The translations under genes were made by a program, and so were the position numbers. Source: Helicoverpa zea (lineage: Eukaryota; Arthropoda; Insecta; Lepidoptera; Noctuidae). Taken from it: a stretch of DNA of 64,000 bases. Shown here piece by piece: positions 35,614 through 47,933 of this stretch. A model generated the notes under the pieces. It was not told the origin of the DNA and did not search any database. It worked only from the letters and a program-made list of their open reading frames with translations. Within the stretch, counting starts at the first letter, position 1, and each line of letters opens with the position of its first letter. The stretch is from positions 2,542,001-2,606,000 of the forward strand of contig NC_061471.1 of assembly GCF_022581195.2 (NCBI RefSeq), read 5' to 3'.

Positions 35614-36936
35614 GCATCGTGGCTCCCAAACGGATGATCCGATTGTAATGCGGTTTTTTTTTTTGAAAGGAATGTCATTCGGGAGTGTTCTTAGCTATGT
35701 TTGGTGGAAATCGGTTCAGGTCTTCAAGGTCATCAGCTCGTTTGTTAGGTGTGATAGGAATGTTACACGCTCAGTTTACTTGCAAGCATATGTGGGATCT
35801 GAAATTTGAAATACTAATGTCTTCTGGAACCACTGAGCTGGTCTGCTGTTATGACACGAAGATAGGAGACGTAACCCTGAACTGCCGTTTAGTAAACCCA
35901 TCGAGTTTGGGCTCGTTGAATTTGTCTTGACGAGTTCTCTTCATGTTTCTGATTGACGAGAACCTGATGCTGGAAATGGGATGTGGCGGATGAAACCCTG
36001 GAATGCCGGAATGAAACGGATGAACCGATTTATATTTTTGCTGAAAATCTAGAATGACCAAAGGTTAATCTTTGTTGTTTCTCAATCTATGCATTCTCCC
36101 AGAGCTGGTTTGTCATGAGGATTGTTAAACAGCTTCTTTTGGCCGAGATCGCATATAGCGACCCCGTCTTAAAATAAAAGAAATTAAATGAAAGAAGGAA
36201 AAATTAAGGAGCTCCTTCAAAAAGCATGAAATAAAATAAAATTATAAATTAAAAAAAACCCCGACCCAAAAAAAAGCACGCAATTATTATGACAAAAGGT
36301 TAAAAACGCTAAACCCTATAAAAAGCAAAAAATAACTTTTAACACTACGTAAGTACCAACTAAAGCATGTCAGACTAAACTAAATTTTGACGTGTCGGGG
36401 GACCGCTTTTTACCTTTAAAAATACTTACATAAATCAAATGATACCTAATTACAACATTCGTATAAAAAAAAACACGTATCTAAACAAAATTGTATAAAA
36501 AGTTATAAGAAGTATATGTAATGTAGTAGTATATAATTACTTCTAACGTTAGGCTAATAAATTAGAGTGGTCCCCCGACACGACAAAATTTAGTTTAGTC
36601 TGACATGCTTTAGTTGGTACTTACGTAGTGTTAAATGATAACATGAACCCACAAATTCCAATTTATCAATTGATCCACGGACCAACCGAGCAGTTTTTAA
36701 CCTTATTATTTTATATTGATTTGATCTTTAGCCACCAGTTTTCAGCATAAATGATGACGTTTAATATTTTTGCAGATTATCTCAAATGCCTTTGCAAGCG
36801 AGTGATACAAGTCAACCGGACCTTTAGCAGAATGAATGTTTATGGGTTGTTCACTGTAGACGCGACTCTACCAATTCCTTTGGGATCAATTGTAGCGAAC
36901 TATGTTCTTGTACTACTTCAATTTGCTGTTCTTTGA
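33727..36936 (+). CDS. Gustatory receptor GrE, four exons, intact, inverted relative to the array
   Basis: Predicted 381-aa gustatory receptor. Exons: 33727-34479, 34567-34638, 34717-34876, 36776-36936; phases 0, 0, 1; all GT-AG. Exon 1 begins MSQTQLKTMWKKSIHAF and contains FKIRNGYITP, FDLNFIYSVRI and LLVIYLKEW, blocks shared with GrA to GrD. Exon 2 reads IMCRTTDSILRGLSIFEMRL. Exon 3 has CEKFYIAMEEAESVC. Exon 4 ends GLFTVDATLPIP then ANYVLVLLQFAVL. The open frame is complete, so it is likely functional. It is 21 kb from the array and on the opposite strand. Intron 3 is 1.9 kb because of SINEs, a GT microsatellite and a TTAA MITE, whereas the array genes have compact introns. Seven-TM taste channel role by family; ligand unknown. 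Confidence 0.9.
34952..35100 (-). mobile_element. Old SINE fragment in GrE intron 3
   Basis: Diverged inverse copy of the 9115 SINE body (cagctttcaggctaatcggg, gtaacccgggcaacccgatg). A younger SINE inserted into its end at 35100. Confidence 0.7.
35101..35461 (-). mobile_element. Younger SINE nested in the older one
   Basis: Close inverse copy of the 9115 SINE, truncated within the tRNA head (stops after ggttggtccttt). Flanked by an 18-bp duplication tggcttctgactgcccat at 35083-35100 and 35462-35479, itself part of the older SINE. Lies in GrE intron 3. The open frame at 35235-35453 is a shadow. Confidence 0.88.
35480..36200 (+). repeat. Interspersed repeat with (GT)n microsatellite
   Basis: Starts aacccccgacgcaaaaacga (35487), followed by aagtttgacgtgtctg and a GT run at 35536-35608. 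It continues with gaaatcggttcaggtcttca and other words typical of a repeat I have met in moth genomes. Its 3' boundary is unclear. Within GrE intron 3. Frames through the GT run (CVCVCV / THTHTH) are not genes. Confidence 0.65.
36343..36630. mobile_element. TTAA-flanked MITE with 62-bp termini (288 bp)
   Basis: TTAA at 36339-36342 and 36631-36634. Arms 36343-36405 and 36568-36630 are inverse complements with about one mismatch (cactacgtaagtaccaact at both ends). No coding capacity. Sits in GrE intron 3, about 140 bp before the last exon. The termini differ from those of 30888-31572, so it is a second TTAA family. Confidence 0.88.
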
Positions 36937-38532
36937 AAGAAGATTAATCTTAATTTTAGTATATATTTTTTTGAATTAATTATCGTTTATGTTAAATCCA
37001 CTTATGAAATTGATGAATAATATCCTCATTGTTTGAAGACCATGTTTCATTTTAACTGTTTGAAATTGATTTCCATATGGGCCGAGATGGAGAACCGGTG
37101 TTTAAATGGGAGCTTAACATTCTAGATCCATTTAAAAATATTTACATTTCTAAATATCATCCTACCACAATTTAACAATTTGACAATTTTACTTATGTAA
37201 AACTTATCTCTAACACGTTCTACATGCAATCCAAACTTTCGAGACAGAATGTAAATTCGGTTTTTTTCGGCCCTAAAATATGTATAAAAAAGCAAAGTGA
37301 CCCATCGGATATACGAGGGTACAGTACGTGGGTAATCCGTGGGGTGCTAAGCAGTAAATCGTCCCACGACGCGTCCCCAAACGTGTTTGCACATCCTTAG
37401 AATACTTTAAGTACTGGAGACGGAAAACAAGGGGTGTTTTGTTAAGTATATCTTGGATACATGTGGTCACATTTAAATGTGTAGGAAAATATTTTAAGGA
37501 ATTCTGAGGGCTTGACTAGCGACTTGCGCTCACTCGCTATCGCTAAGCTCATACTCACAGGTTCATAATCAAGCGTGAGTAAGTGGGAACCGCTAATCAA
37601 CGGTATGCAAATTGACCTCAAAACGTAGTGACCAATGCTTAATTCTTTTCTGACTAAAAATAGGCTTATGTTCTGAGATGGAACAATAGAATTGAAAATT
37701 ATATTTTGGTTGAATTGCCTCAAAAATTAGCAGAATGGTTTGTATATATAGAGCTCATCTTTTCCTGATGTTTCCTCGGCTTTTCCTGATGGTTGAATGA
37801 TCTTAGTTTCAAACGGATTACGCGCGGAATAAAAATGGAAACTCGACACATGTTTAACTCAGATTATTGTGTAATTAGCGACATTTTTCCATTTTGAATA
37901 ACAAATTACGCATGTGTGGCCTTTTTTACTTTTTATGTTTGCGCTATTATCTTTGCTTATAAATATTTATTTTTATGATATAATTTGTAAATTACATTGG
38001 CAGTTAATATTTGTTCAATGTGTGTCGTATGAGGATGTCATTTTGGGTTCTAAATAGTGTCTGCCATCTTATAGAGCCGAAACAATACTTTATAACGCAT
38101 AAACAAAGCAAAAGTGTGCAAATAGCAAAAGTCATTGTGACAATCAAATATTTCAATAGTCAATACCATATTCCGCTTCTAATTCTAAACAATTACTTCC
38201 AGAATCAATAAATAGAATTCAAATTCAAACTTAATCAACCACGGAGTTATTTCCAAACAACCACCATTATTTCCACTATTAACTTGTACACAAAGAAAAC
38301 CACACCATATTGGTACTAGCATAAAGCTGTAATCCCTTTCAAGTGACTCTATAGCAAAACGCATCAAAACCAAGATTAAAGCTACACGGAAGAAGAATTT
38401 CAAAGAGCTCTGTACCTGACAGCTAACTATACTATAACTACTCTTAATTGTTCGCGAAAATAGCTATCACCGGATATTGCTTTCGCGTTTCGCACACACG
38501 AACTAAAGTTATGAGGACCCGGTTTCAAGTGC
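36937..38532. other. No gene recognised downstream of GrE
   Basis: AT-rich. Bases about 37610-37690 faintly recall the SINE type 2 tail. Nothing else assigned. Confidence 0.35.
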
Positions 38533-38540
38533 AGCTAGAG

Positions 38541-38799
38541 CATGGAGTAAGGAAAGATGAGCGGAGATGACATAATGCAGGTAGATCAGGCACATTCTTC
38601 AAGGTCAAATTCGTACGGTGGGCATGATCAAAATGATCATTTACGAGTGAAATAACGAGGCTTTCGGGTTCTTTGAGACATCTGTCAACGGTTTGTTCCT
38701 CGTCCCCCGCTCACCCGCATTTTGGTGCGCTAGGTACTTTCTTAGGCGACTTTTCGTAATGGCACCTCCGCTAGTCATCCAGTCATTTCGTACTCCATG
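38541..38799. mobile_element. MITE with 8-bp target duplication, copy 2 (259 bp)
   Basis: Flanked by agctagag at 38533-38540 and 38800-38807. Termini catggagtaaggaaagatga and the inverse of catggagtacgaaatgac, both continuing to agcggag(a/g)tg. Same family as 27117-27430. Confidence 0.85.
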
Positions 38800-38807
38800 A
38801 GCTAGAG

Positions 38808-41480
38808 CTACTAGAAAATTGAAAGCATGTGTTCGAATTTCGAAACGGGATTTTCTGGGAAAATTGTCTGTGTATTTTGTTAATGAGGTCAGATATTAAG
38901 TTGAAGTTGTCGATCGATTGACGGTATGTACCTACGGGTCATTGAATCCTTGCATAGGTCAGTCATACCTTGTGTACAATATCACTACATATTATAAAAC
39001 AAAGTCGCTTTTTCTGTCCCTATGTCCGTTCATAAAAAGCTTCAGACTTTGGTAAATACATAAAACAATTAGTTTATCATATTGTCTCGATCGTCGAGGA
39101 AATGTTTACACTCAAAAACCTGACGTTTCGATAGAAACATATTTTTATTTAGTTCGACTTTTTACTATCAAGAAGGTTATTTTATCTCAATTCCTATTAA
39201 AAATAATATATCAAATTCCTATTATTTTGCCTTCCACGTGACACGGTAAGTGATTCAAATTATTTCCCGTGAATTTGCAACCATTAGTCATGTTTGATTT
39301 TCACAGGAATACTAAAATGTAGCTAAAATCCTAACACCACCTAAAACAAAAGACCAGCTAAAAACAAAAACACATTTCGTTTGAAAAACAAAAGCGTTAT
39401 TGTTTCTCTACAGTTTTCCTATCGATAGAACTAAACTCATTAGCTTAAAACCGTTGAAAGCCGAACTCTAAGCGCGAAATAGAAATATGAAACTAGTTTG
39501 AAAATTTGCTACGAGTCTGAAATTGAATCGCTATTGAACCATTACTGAAGAACGAACGTCGCCCGGTGTATGTTTGTTTTGTAGTTTTATTTTTGTTTAA
39601 ATAACGTATATGGTTGTTATGTTTTGTGAACTAGTAACCTGGACTTAGGTATAGCATATTAGTTCGAAGTTTGATTGAATTGTGACAAAAAGTATTTTGT
39701 AAGTACGAAATGTTTGATGTAAAAAAAAAACATAAATTATGCGATTCAATAATGAGTAATAAATATAATTAAGTAGTTTAAACTTGGTCAGTTAAAAGCA
39801 TGGGCATAATGCTTGCTTAAACGTACTAATCTCAAAAAATACAGGAGTGATTCGAGGAAGGTCCCACAGTAAGCAAGTGAAACCTTTGGCAGAATCGAAT
39901 CTAGATAATAAACCAAAACATCGCCAACAACACCTATTTGCTATTCCACCAAACGCGAAGCTAAAAAAGTTCTTAATAAACATAAAAGTTGGTCTCCCAG
40001 TAAGCCAGTGTGTCGCAAGTTTTCGTACAATTCTTTAGCTAGTTGAAAAGTCGGCGGCTTCCTCGAACAATCCACGCTGGAAGTTTGTAGGTGGTCGGGT
40101 TTACACTTCCATGCATCTACCTACATGAATTAATTTGCTTTATAAACGCCTGCAGGGTTTTAGAATAGATAGAATATACGCTCAATTTTTGACAGCAAAA
40201 ACAGCGAACTTTCAAATGCTATGTGAGAGGCACACATTAATTTATAAACATACTGGCTTCCGCCAGCGGCTTCGCCCGCGTGGTGGGTTGTTAAAAAGTA
40301 GCCTATATGTTAATCCAGGGTATCACCTATCTACATACCAAATTTCAATCAAATCGGTCCAGCCGTTTTGCGTGATTGAATAACAAACATACAATATACA
40401 TCCATACATTCTCACAAACTTTCACATTTATAATATAAGTAGGATGTACTATACAGGTATGTTTTTATAAATCCTCACAAAATGTCGATAAATTGTAATC
40501 CACATTGCATTTAACACAATTTTAATCACAAGGGCCAATCACTAGATGCTTTTCAAATTAAAGAACTCCGATTTTCTTTTCTTAATTTAAAAACAAAACA
40601 ACTCGTAGCTCGCGAGTAGCATTTAAACATTTTATCGCACTAGCCGCTATAAAAAGCAAGTTTACCCGGTTTACCCGGTACCCGGTTCACCCGGTTTATC
40701 GCAGGAAACTTGTCATTACCTCAGCCGGGAGCGACGCGTGGGGAATACAAGTTTTAATAACTTGTCCCGGAAAAACCGAGTGTATTGGAAATATAGTGCG
40801 ATATTTTGTTCAACAAAATGGAAACTGGTCGATACCAATTTGACAGGAGCATCGCGTTTTGTGCAACGTGTATGAGACTGGCGTAGGGCAGGAAGCGTAG
40901 TGTAAATAAATATATAAAAATATTTTTTCTGGAATGATAGGTATGTCAAAATCTTCTATTGAGCGTTTATGAGCTATTTCATCAGTTCCTTAATAAATCA
41001 CTAGAGGCTTATTCGATTTCTGTTTTGCCTAACCCTACGAAAATAAATATCCTCAAGCCCTAGTTTTTTTCAGGAAAATGAACTTGGTGGACCTACATAC
41101 CCAGAATATTACACCCTTTCTATTATCAGAAATGTGAATGTGAATTTATTTATTTTACGTTCACGCTAAGTCTGTTAGACCACTTAGCATGAAATTAAAC
41201 ATAAAGACAGGTGATACCTTATCGATAAAGATACCTACTATTTACCCGAGTGCAGCACATTTCGCCAAACGGAACAACACACGGACGAAATCTAGTAAAC
41301 AATAAAACAGCACCCTGCACCAGTCCAGACATGTTCATGGCAAAAAGGCCAACCTTCGCACAAAAGAATTTTCACCAAACGAGTGCCTTTATTTCCCATA
41401 GTTTCTAGGTGAACCCCGGTTCAATGCACTTTGTTTGAAAGCACGCCGCATCAGTATGGAATCAGTCACGCGTTTATGTG
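38808..41480. repeat. Repeat-rich stretch, no gene
   Basis: Bases about 38988-39060 and 40255-40445 (ggcttcgcccgcgtggtggg, aaaagtagcctatatgttaa, aaatcggtccagccgttttg) match widespread moth interspersed repeats in style. A poly-pyrimidine patch and short acccggt repeats lie near 40665-40700. No convincing exon. Confidence 0.45.
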
Positions 41481-41489
41481 TGCCAATGA

Positions 41490-41690
41490 GAACAAAACTA
41501 GCGGAGATGTCATAACGCAAAATCTCATAAGAAATTAGCGCGTCATAGTGCGGGTGTTCGGGGGACAAGGAACGTTACTAGCTCCGCCCTTTCATGCCTT
41601 GTGTGGAACCCGCCCATTATTTTTAAAATAAAATCACCAATCAATTAAGAACAATCTTTGACAAATTTGACGTCAGGCACAAGTTGTCTG
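41490..41690. mobile_element. MITE with 8-bp duplication, truncated copy 3
   Basis: Begins caatgagaacaaaactagcg, then gagatgtcataacgc, and runs as the inverse complement of 27117-27430 through acccgcccattatttttaaa. The opposite terminus is absent, so no target duplication can be read. Confidence 0.65.
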
Positions 41691-41759
41691 CCATAATGCT
41701 GAACTGGATCTATTTGGCGCAGCATGTTATTTTTGCATTTTTTGACGTGACAACGTCTT

Positions 41760-42010
41760 ATAAATCGATGGAGCCGGCTGCACGCACGAAAAAACATGAC
41801 TCATGCGGCGTTACCTCGCTCTGAGGCGTTACCTCGCTCTGAGGCGTTCCATCGCACAATCGGCCTACGCGTTCGGCAGCGTTCGACATCTGTCTCTCTC
41901 CCACTTGAGTGAGCGATGCGTCCGCGTAAACAACTGCTATTCAATAATATATTTACATATTCTCGTCAAGTATGAAGTGCAGTGAAAAGTGAATGTGGTG
42001 TAAATTGTTT
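41760..42010 (+). promoter_or_regulatory. CpG-richer island, possible promoter or 5' exon
   Basis: A local rise in CpG with an 18-bp direct repeat (gcgttacctcgctctgag at about 41808 and 41826), then a stretch like cagtgaaaagtgaatgtgg that resembles an insect leader. No attached coding exon was found, so this is a weak suggestion; it could equally be transposon sequence. Confidence 0.15.
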
Positions 42011-45000
42011 ATAGCAACGATAATTGCGACGATAAAAGTAATGATTCTTTCGATATTAAATATATGTTCAGTGATATATTGTCGAATATTCGTGCTTTCA
42101 TAATTAAAATAAATAGCATCAGTCCGCTAGTGCAGCCATTGTAGGTTATGCTATAACAAAACTATAATAATAAGGTAATAGAACTATTTCACGATGAGTA
42201 AAAAATCAATTGCTTTACTATTCGATCGAAATGATTATGGAGCATAGCCAGTGTTGGGCAAAATGAAATCTAACTACTGATTACTAACTACAACTACATA
42301 TTGTAGTTAGTAATCAAAACTGCAAATTACATTAAATAATCGTAAAAAGTAGTTCAAAAATTTGATTACTAACTACAAATTGTAGTTGCAATCACGATTA
42401 CGAGATTACTTTTTATAACTACCTACACATTTTAAATAATCAATCGCGCGTTCATGTACTGACTTGTCGTTTGCTAGTTAAGTACAGTTACCGGCACGAA
42501 AGTCGAGCCCTGACTTTCACCTGCGCAGAAGTGATTTATTGGGTCCCTTTGGTGGTATGAAGGGAGCGCGGGGGCGGCGGTAAAGCGGTGATTGGCCCGC
42601 AGCGCATCGCGTCATAGCCGTCACTCGGGATTGGTTCTTAGCTGCGGTTGACGTACGTCAGGACGACGAAACACTTCGGGCCAATTTAATTGACACCAAT
42701 TTTTATAAAATATATTTTTCTTTTTTATAAAAAATGTTTTTCATTTAATTAAAGAATAAATTAAATTCGAGGTAAAAAATGTTAATAAGAAAAGTACCAA
42801 GGTACGAAGTAGTTTTTTCTTGTCAAACCAGAAAATTTAACCTATATTTTAAATTAGAAACACTTTTGATCCCAATTTCCATTTCTCAATTAAATCAATC
42901 AATATATTTTTTTTCTTTAAATCACTGATCCAGTATGAAATTACTTAGGGAACTTAGGAAAAAATAAATAAATATATTTAAAAAAAATTGACATAATTGT
43001 ATTTATGCGTACAAATAAATGTAACTTGATCAGTTCAATTATGATTTCCATTAACCTCCTTCTCTACATCCATACAAAATATCTATCAAACAAATAAAAT
43101 GAAAATTTTCTTTTGAAAAATGCAACCATTCCATCAGTATTTTCTTATGACGTTGTCACGTTCAACTATCGTCAGTAAACCGACTTTACAGACAACCAAT
43201 TTTTATTCTATATTCTTGTGTTGTGTCAATAAATATTTTTTCTTTCTATCTTTCTTCTTTCTTACTGACAAGAAAACAGTTCTAGCAGCGATTACTGTTG
43301 CTAATTACACGTTACGTTACTTGACCTACAAGAAGGCGCCTGACCTACCTTACGGCATCTCCGGTATACTTCCTTCCTCCGTAGTCTGGACAAAGAACGG
43401 AGTAGTGGCGTCGCAGAAAATAATGGTGTACGTTTTATTCAATCCTGTTTGTTTGGGTAACCTGTGACTCGGAGCTTATTGTGTTCTATTGGAGAGGCGA
43501 ATTGAATAATAATGCGGGAATGTTCTTGTTTCGATGCATTGCTCGATGTCTGGTAGGAGCGTTGATCATTGCACTTCGAGTATATTGGATTATAAAAATG
43601 CAAACTACTCTGTGCATTAAGTTTTTAAGTTTGCTTTTTTTTCAAGGTCTTCAGTATTTAAGATATTATTTATGATACAACATGGCATATTGTTCTTAGT
43701 GCTCCCGATGTAGCATATCATACCAGACCACTCATCTGTTGAAACTTCTCTCACTATTGAATGAAACACACACTATCACTCAACATACACTTCAGGCCAT
43801 TTAAAACATACATACAACATACAATCATTTACATTACTTAAAATCAAAAATTACCAAATGAATTGCGTAAACAGCCCAATGCATCTGAAATTCGCCATTC
43901 GAACGTTGACCGTCGAAAAATCCGAACCAAACAAAGTATTGGGTAAAATTGGATCGATTTAATCCTTTTTTCAGTGCACCTAGTGTTTGTGCTGAGAGCT
44001 GGGACATGCCGACGAATAAAATCAAATGAAAGAAGATGCTGCCAGCTCTACTCGTACCTGCTTTCGTTAATAATATGTTTTTAATTATTTTTATTCGGAA
44101 ATTTTGTATTCGAGTGTGTTAAGGTTTTAACAATGAGTAAAATGAAGTAGAAGATGATCAGAAAGCTTTTTGGTTTAAAATTTATTTATATTAATCCACT
44201 CTTGGATGTACACATCCCTTAATGTGTGCAATTTGAAACTCAACCTCACCAATATTTTACAGATTACATTTGAAGAAACTCCATAATCTTTACTAGTTTT
44301 AAGAATTTGAACATCTTTTGCGCAAAAAATTTTCAGAGGCGTTGTTCTTACAACTTCCAAACTATTCTAAGCAATCCCAAAAATAAGTTCCAACAATACT
44401 ATATACTCACGATTATAGACCTTTCTCTCGACTAGACAAGTAAATTCTATTAGTCCATACCACTGAAGCTTGAACGCAAACGCCCGAATAAACACATTGT
44501 TTGTAGGAGATGGCAAATTATGTAGCAACTGGATTTAGACGTTTATGTATCGCATACTTAGTGTCTGACCAGCGAACAGTGCAGAAGAGAATACTAAGAA
44601 TATTTCTGGAAGTGGAAGCAGATTTATTCTTGTACTTTAAGACTTCTTATGGGTGTGTCGGATTTTTGCATTGTGGTGTAATGCTCTGCTGCCTTCACAT
44701 TAAGAAGGTTATATTTTTCCTCAACAATGAGACACTTTACAACAGTTTACAAAAATATTTTTTTAATAACTGCTTATTTGCCATAATATAGAATGTAAAT
44801 ATCTTAATGCCCACAGGAAAAGCTGAAAATAATAATAAATCCTATCAAATGGAAAAATGCTGAATTGCAATCAATAAAGTTTATTTCAATTCAGCAGCTT
44901 CAATTTTACTACGACTTAAATTTCAAAAATCATTCGCAGTTAGATAGTTCTACTTCACTTCAAACTTAATAGATACTTCTCTCTCTTTTACTATATTGTT

Positions 45001-47748
45001 TTTTTTTTGTATATTAACTTATAGCAAACTTATCGTATCTGTATATCAACTTCCAAATCAACTGTCGAGATTAAGTTTGACATTACTAGTTACAAGGATA
45101 TTGGAGTACATACCTATTAGCAGAACAAAGGTTTGATCGATGACCAAAACGTAGGGACTTCAATCACTCCACTGGCAGAACCTGATCCTATTCAACAGCG
45201 CGACACAAACACATTTGCTTTAATAAATCTATAACAATGACAAGAAATCGCTCAGAGAACTTTCTTTCTACTAAATCACCAAAAAAATGCCAGTCACAGA
45301 ATTTAAGATTTTTCTCTCTAAAAGCACTTTTTCATGGCAACTAAAAAGATCACTTTAACTTCAAAATGAGGCCCAAAATATTCCTTTCAAACGGTACAAA
45401 TAATCTAGAAATACAGTCTAAATAACTTAAAATGATGTCACCAAAGAATTCTGTAGTACAATAGCTTAAATGCCTTTTTTGGCCTCTCCGTGCCTCCATT
45501 ACTTCACAATGGTCACCATTTTTCTTTTAAGACAAAGAAAAATCTCGACAATGAGTCAGAATAATAGAATTATCGACCTCACTCATTTAGGGGAGGAAAT
45601 TAGGGTATATTTAGTTTTTGTACAACCTACACATTATTGCTGAATAGTAGTTTTGCTCATGAAATCGTGGAAAATAAGGTCTTTTCTTACCTAAGCTATT
45701 ATTTGCAGTACATAGGTAAGAAGCTAGACAATAGACTGCTTTTCTCAATTTATTTTGCTAGTAATGGTACCTTAATAAGATCCATTATTGGACGTCCAAG
45801 TAGATGTACTATATTTTGGAAACTACCCCTATACTGATAGCCAAATAACCCCAGGAGTAAATCAGAAAAAAATCTAATTTCAATTTTTCAGTGAAACACT
45901 TTGCTCAAACTGCTTTGACAGCCAATAGTGCGAAAGCCTTTTTTAGCGTCCAATTTTTTTTTTAATTCTTTGTGTCTTCTTCTGTTTATATTTTCTAGCT
46001 AACGAATTATGACAACCTCATATCCAAACAAGATTTTCGCAACAAAAATGAAGTATACAAACATACCTACCATATCAGTATCGATTGGCGAATTTAATTT
46101 CAGCAACACAGCACGTTCTGCCGATAGGAGGTCCCTTGGGGGCCATTTGGACCCCAGAACATGCTCATCGTAATCGATGCCCGAGTTATGGGTTCCTTGC
46201 TCTTTATTATGATTTGTAGGTAACGCACTCTATCCTACAGCTTAGCCTGTGATATAGAATTTTTGTGGAAGAAATTATTTTTACTTCGAATTTTTCCGCC
46301 AGGTAGGTACATCATAAATGCTTATTAATATTACTGTGTCTACTTAAGAAAAAACATTTTGTCCATGGACTGTAATAATCGCCTTCCATCCATCTGCTCG
46401 TTTCCTCGTTACATAAAAATAGCACATTTAAAAACTATTTAATTCCTTCAAAAAGCAAACTTGGTTATAACTTCTATCTTAGAGCCCATCTACATAAAAT
46501 TTGGTATAGACTATGCCCAATATCCTACAAAATTGAAAACCCAAAACTGAAAAACCAGATCATACATAAATCCCACAACCACTATCGTTGCATCTATCGC
46601 CACAGTGCAAATAGCCTGACATGCCAATTCATACATGTAGACACCGTGCCAATTCATATGCAACGACATTGTGCCAATTCGCATGACGCTAAACACTGAA
46701 TATTTATCCCTTTGCAGTGCCGAGTTTGACAGTGTTCATTATTCGGACTCTGCTCGCGAAGTTTTTAATTTAAATGTATGGAGTTTCACAAATATGAAGC
46801 CACAATGTATATGGATCGTTTAAGTTTTGATAGATCGTATTTTGTAGTTTTCTCGGGGTTGGGAAGATTGTTTCTCATATTCAAGAATGTTACTAAACAT
46901 GACTGATGTCTTTGCTAGATATTTTCTTCGGTTTTGACAGTATTGAGGAAAGAAATAAAATTTTATTATCTGCTCTAAGAGGTGAGAAAAGAAAAAACAC
47001 ACAATACAGAAGAAGAAAACAGAGGGGGCCTGTTAGATCAGTGTTGTTGAGACAAGGGCTTTTTACTATATTTTTTCTTTCTGACATTATTGTAAATTAA
47101 AATCCATAGACGCACACATGGAAGAAAAAACCAGAGAGTTCAAAAATATAGAGGCACATATAATTGTATCAGCCACGAAAAACCCACGCTTTGAAAACCC
47201 CTCAGATTTATACACTTTATTTGCTGAAAAATATGAAAACATGTTACACGGCTAAAAATCCACATCTATTGTGACGTGCACATCCGCTCCACAGGCATAC
47301 AAGTCAAAATTTCGAGCTAAACCAGCCTTGTACCCGGTATGTACCTCTGGCATTTCCGTCGGCCACATCACTGTGTATATAAAATTTAGAAATGGACAGG
47401 CATGATCCCAACCAGATCCCAGAGTTGATATTGATCATCTGCCTAGCCTTTTCCTATCTATCATGACCATCATATCAACAGACTTTTCTCCAGTTTGTTA
47501 TAATCATCATGGTTAAACAGCTGCTGAATTTATTTTGGAAGAAATGTTGTAGGTAGAGTAAATGAAAAAGAATAGGTCACATAAGTTTGATTGGCATCAT
47601 ATTCTTTCCTACAACAAGGAAGCTACATTTAAAACGTTTAATGCTTGACAACAGAAGTTCAAGTCCCAAACTATCATCTACTTAAAGTCCATACTAACCG
47701 GACAAATCAGAAGGGGTAGAAAGAATACCAATGCTAACGTCTAGTGTT
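42011..47748. other. Long stretch without a recognised gene
   Basis: Bases 42250-42430 are low-complexity actactaactac-type sequence after cagtgttgggca, which looks like a MITE terminus. Bases 42480-42690 are GC-rich. The frames at 43120-43467, 44510-44791 and 45637-45837 have no motif I can name. No tRNA or other RNA gene seen. Confidence 0.4.
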
Positions 47749-47933
47749 ATTTATTTATTTATTTTATTTATTTATTCTAGGAAGGCTTACAGGCTAATAA
47801 CACGACAAGATGGTAACAATAGTTTAACACATTGCTAATAAGAAGCCCCCACATATAGGTAAGCTAACATACAATAAGTACACTGAAGACTCAATGGCAT
47901 ACAATCGCATACAATAGATAATAACATAATATT

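Noticed and set aside
35270..35809. Frames encoding THTHTH and CVCVCV repeats
   Set aside because: Translation of the GT microsatellite.
43120..43467. 115-codon open frame as a gene
   Set aside because: No family motif, low-complexity Phe/Leu stretch, no splice context.
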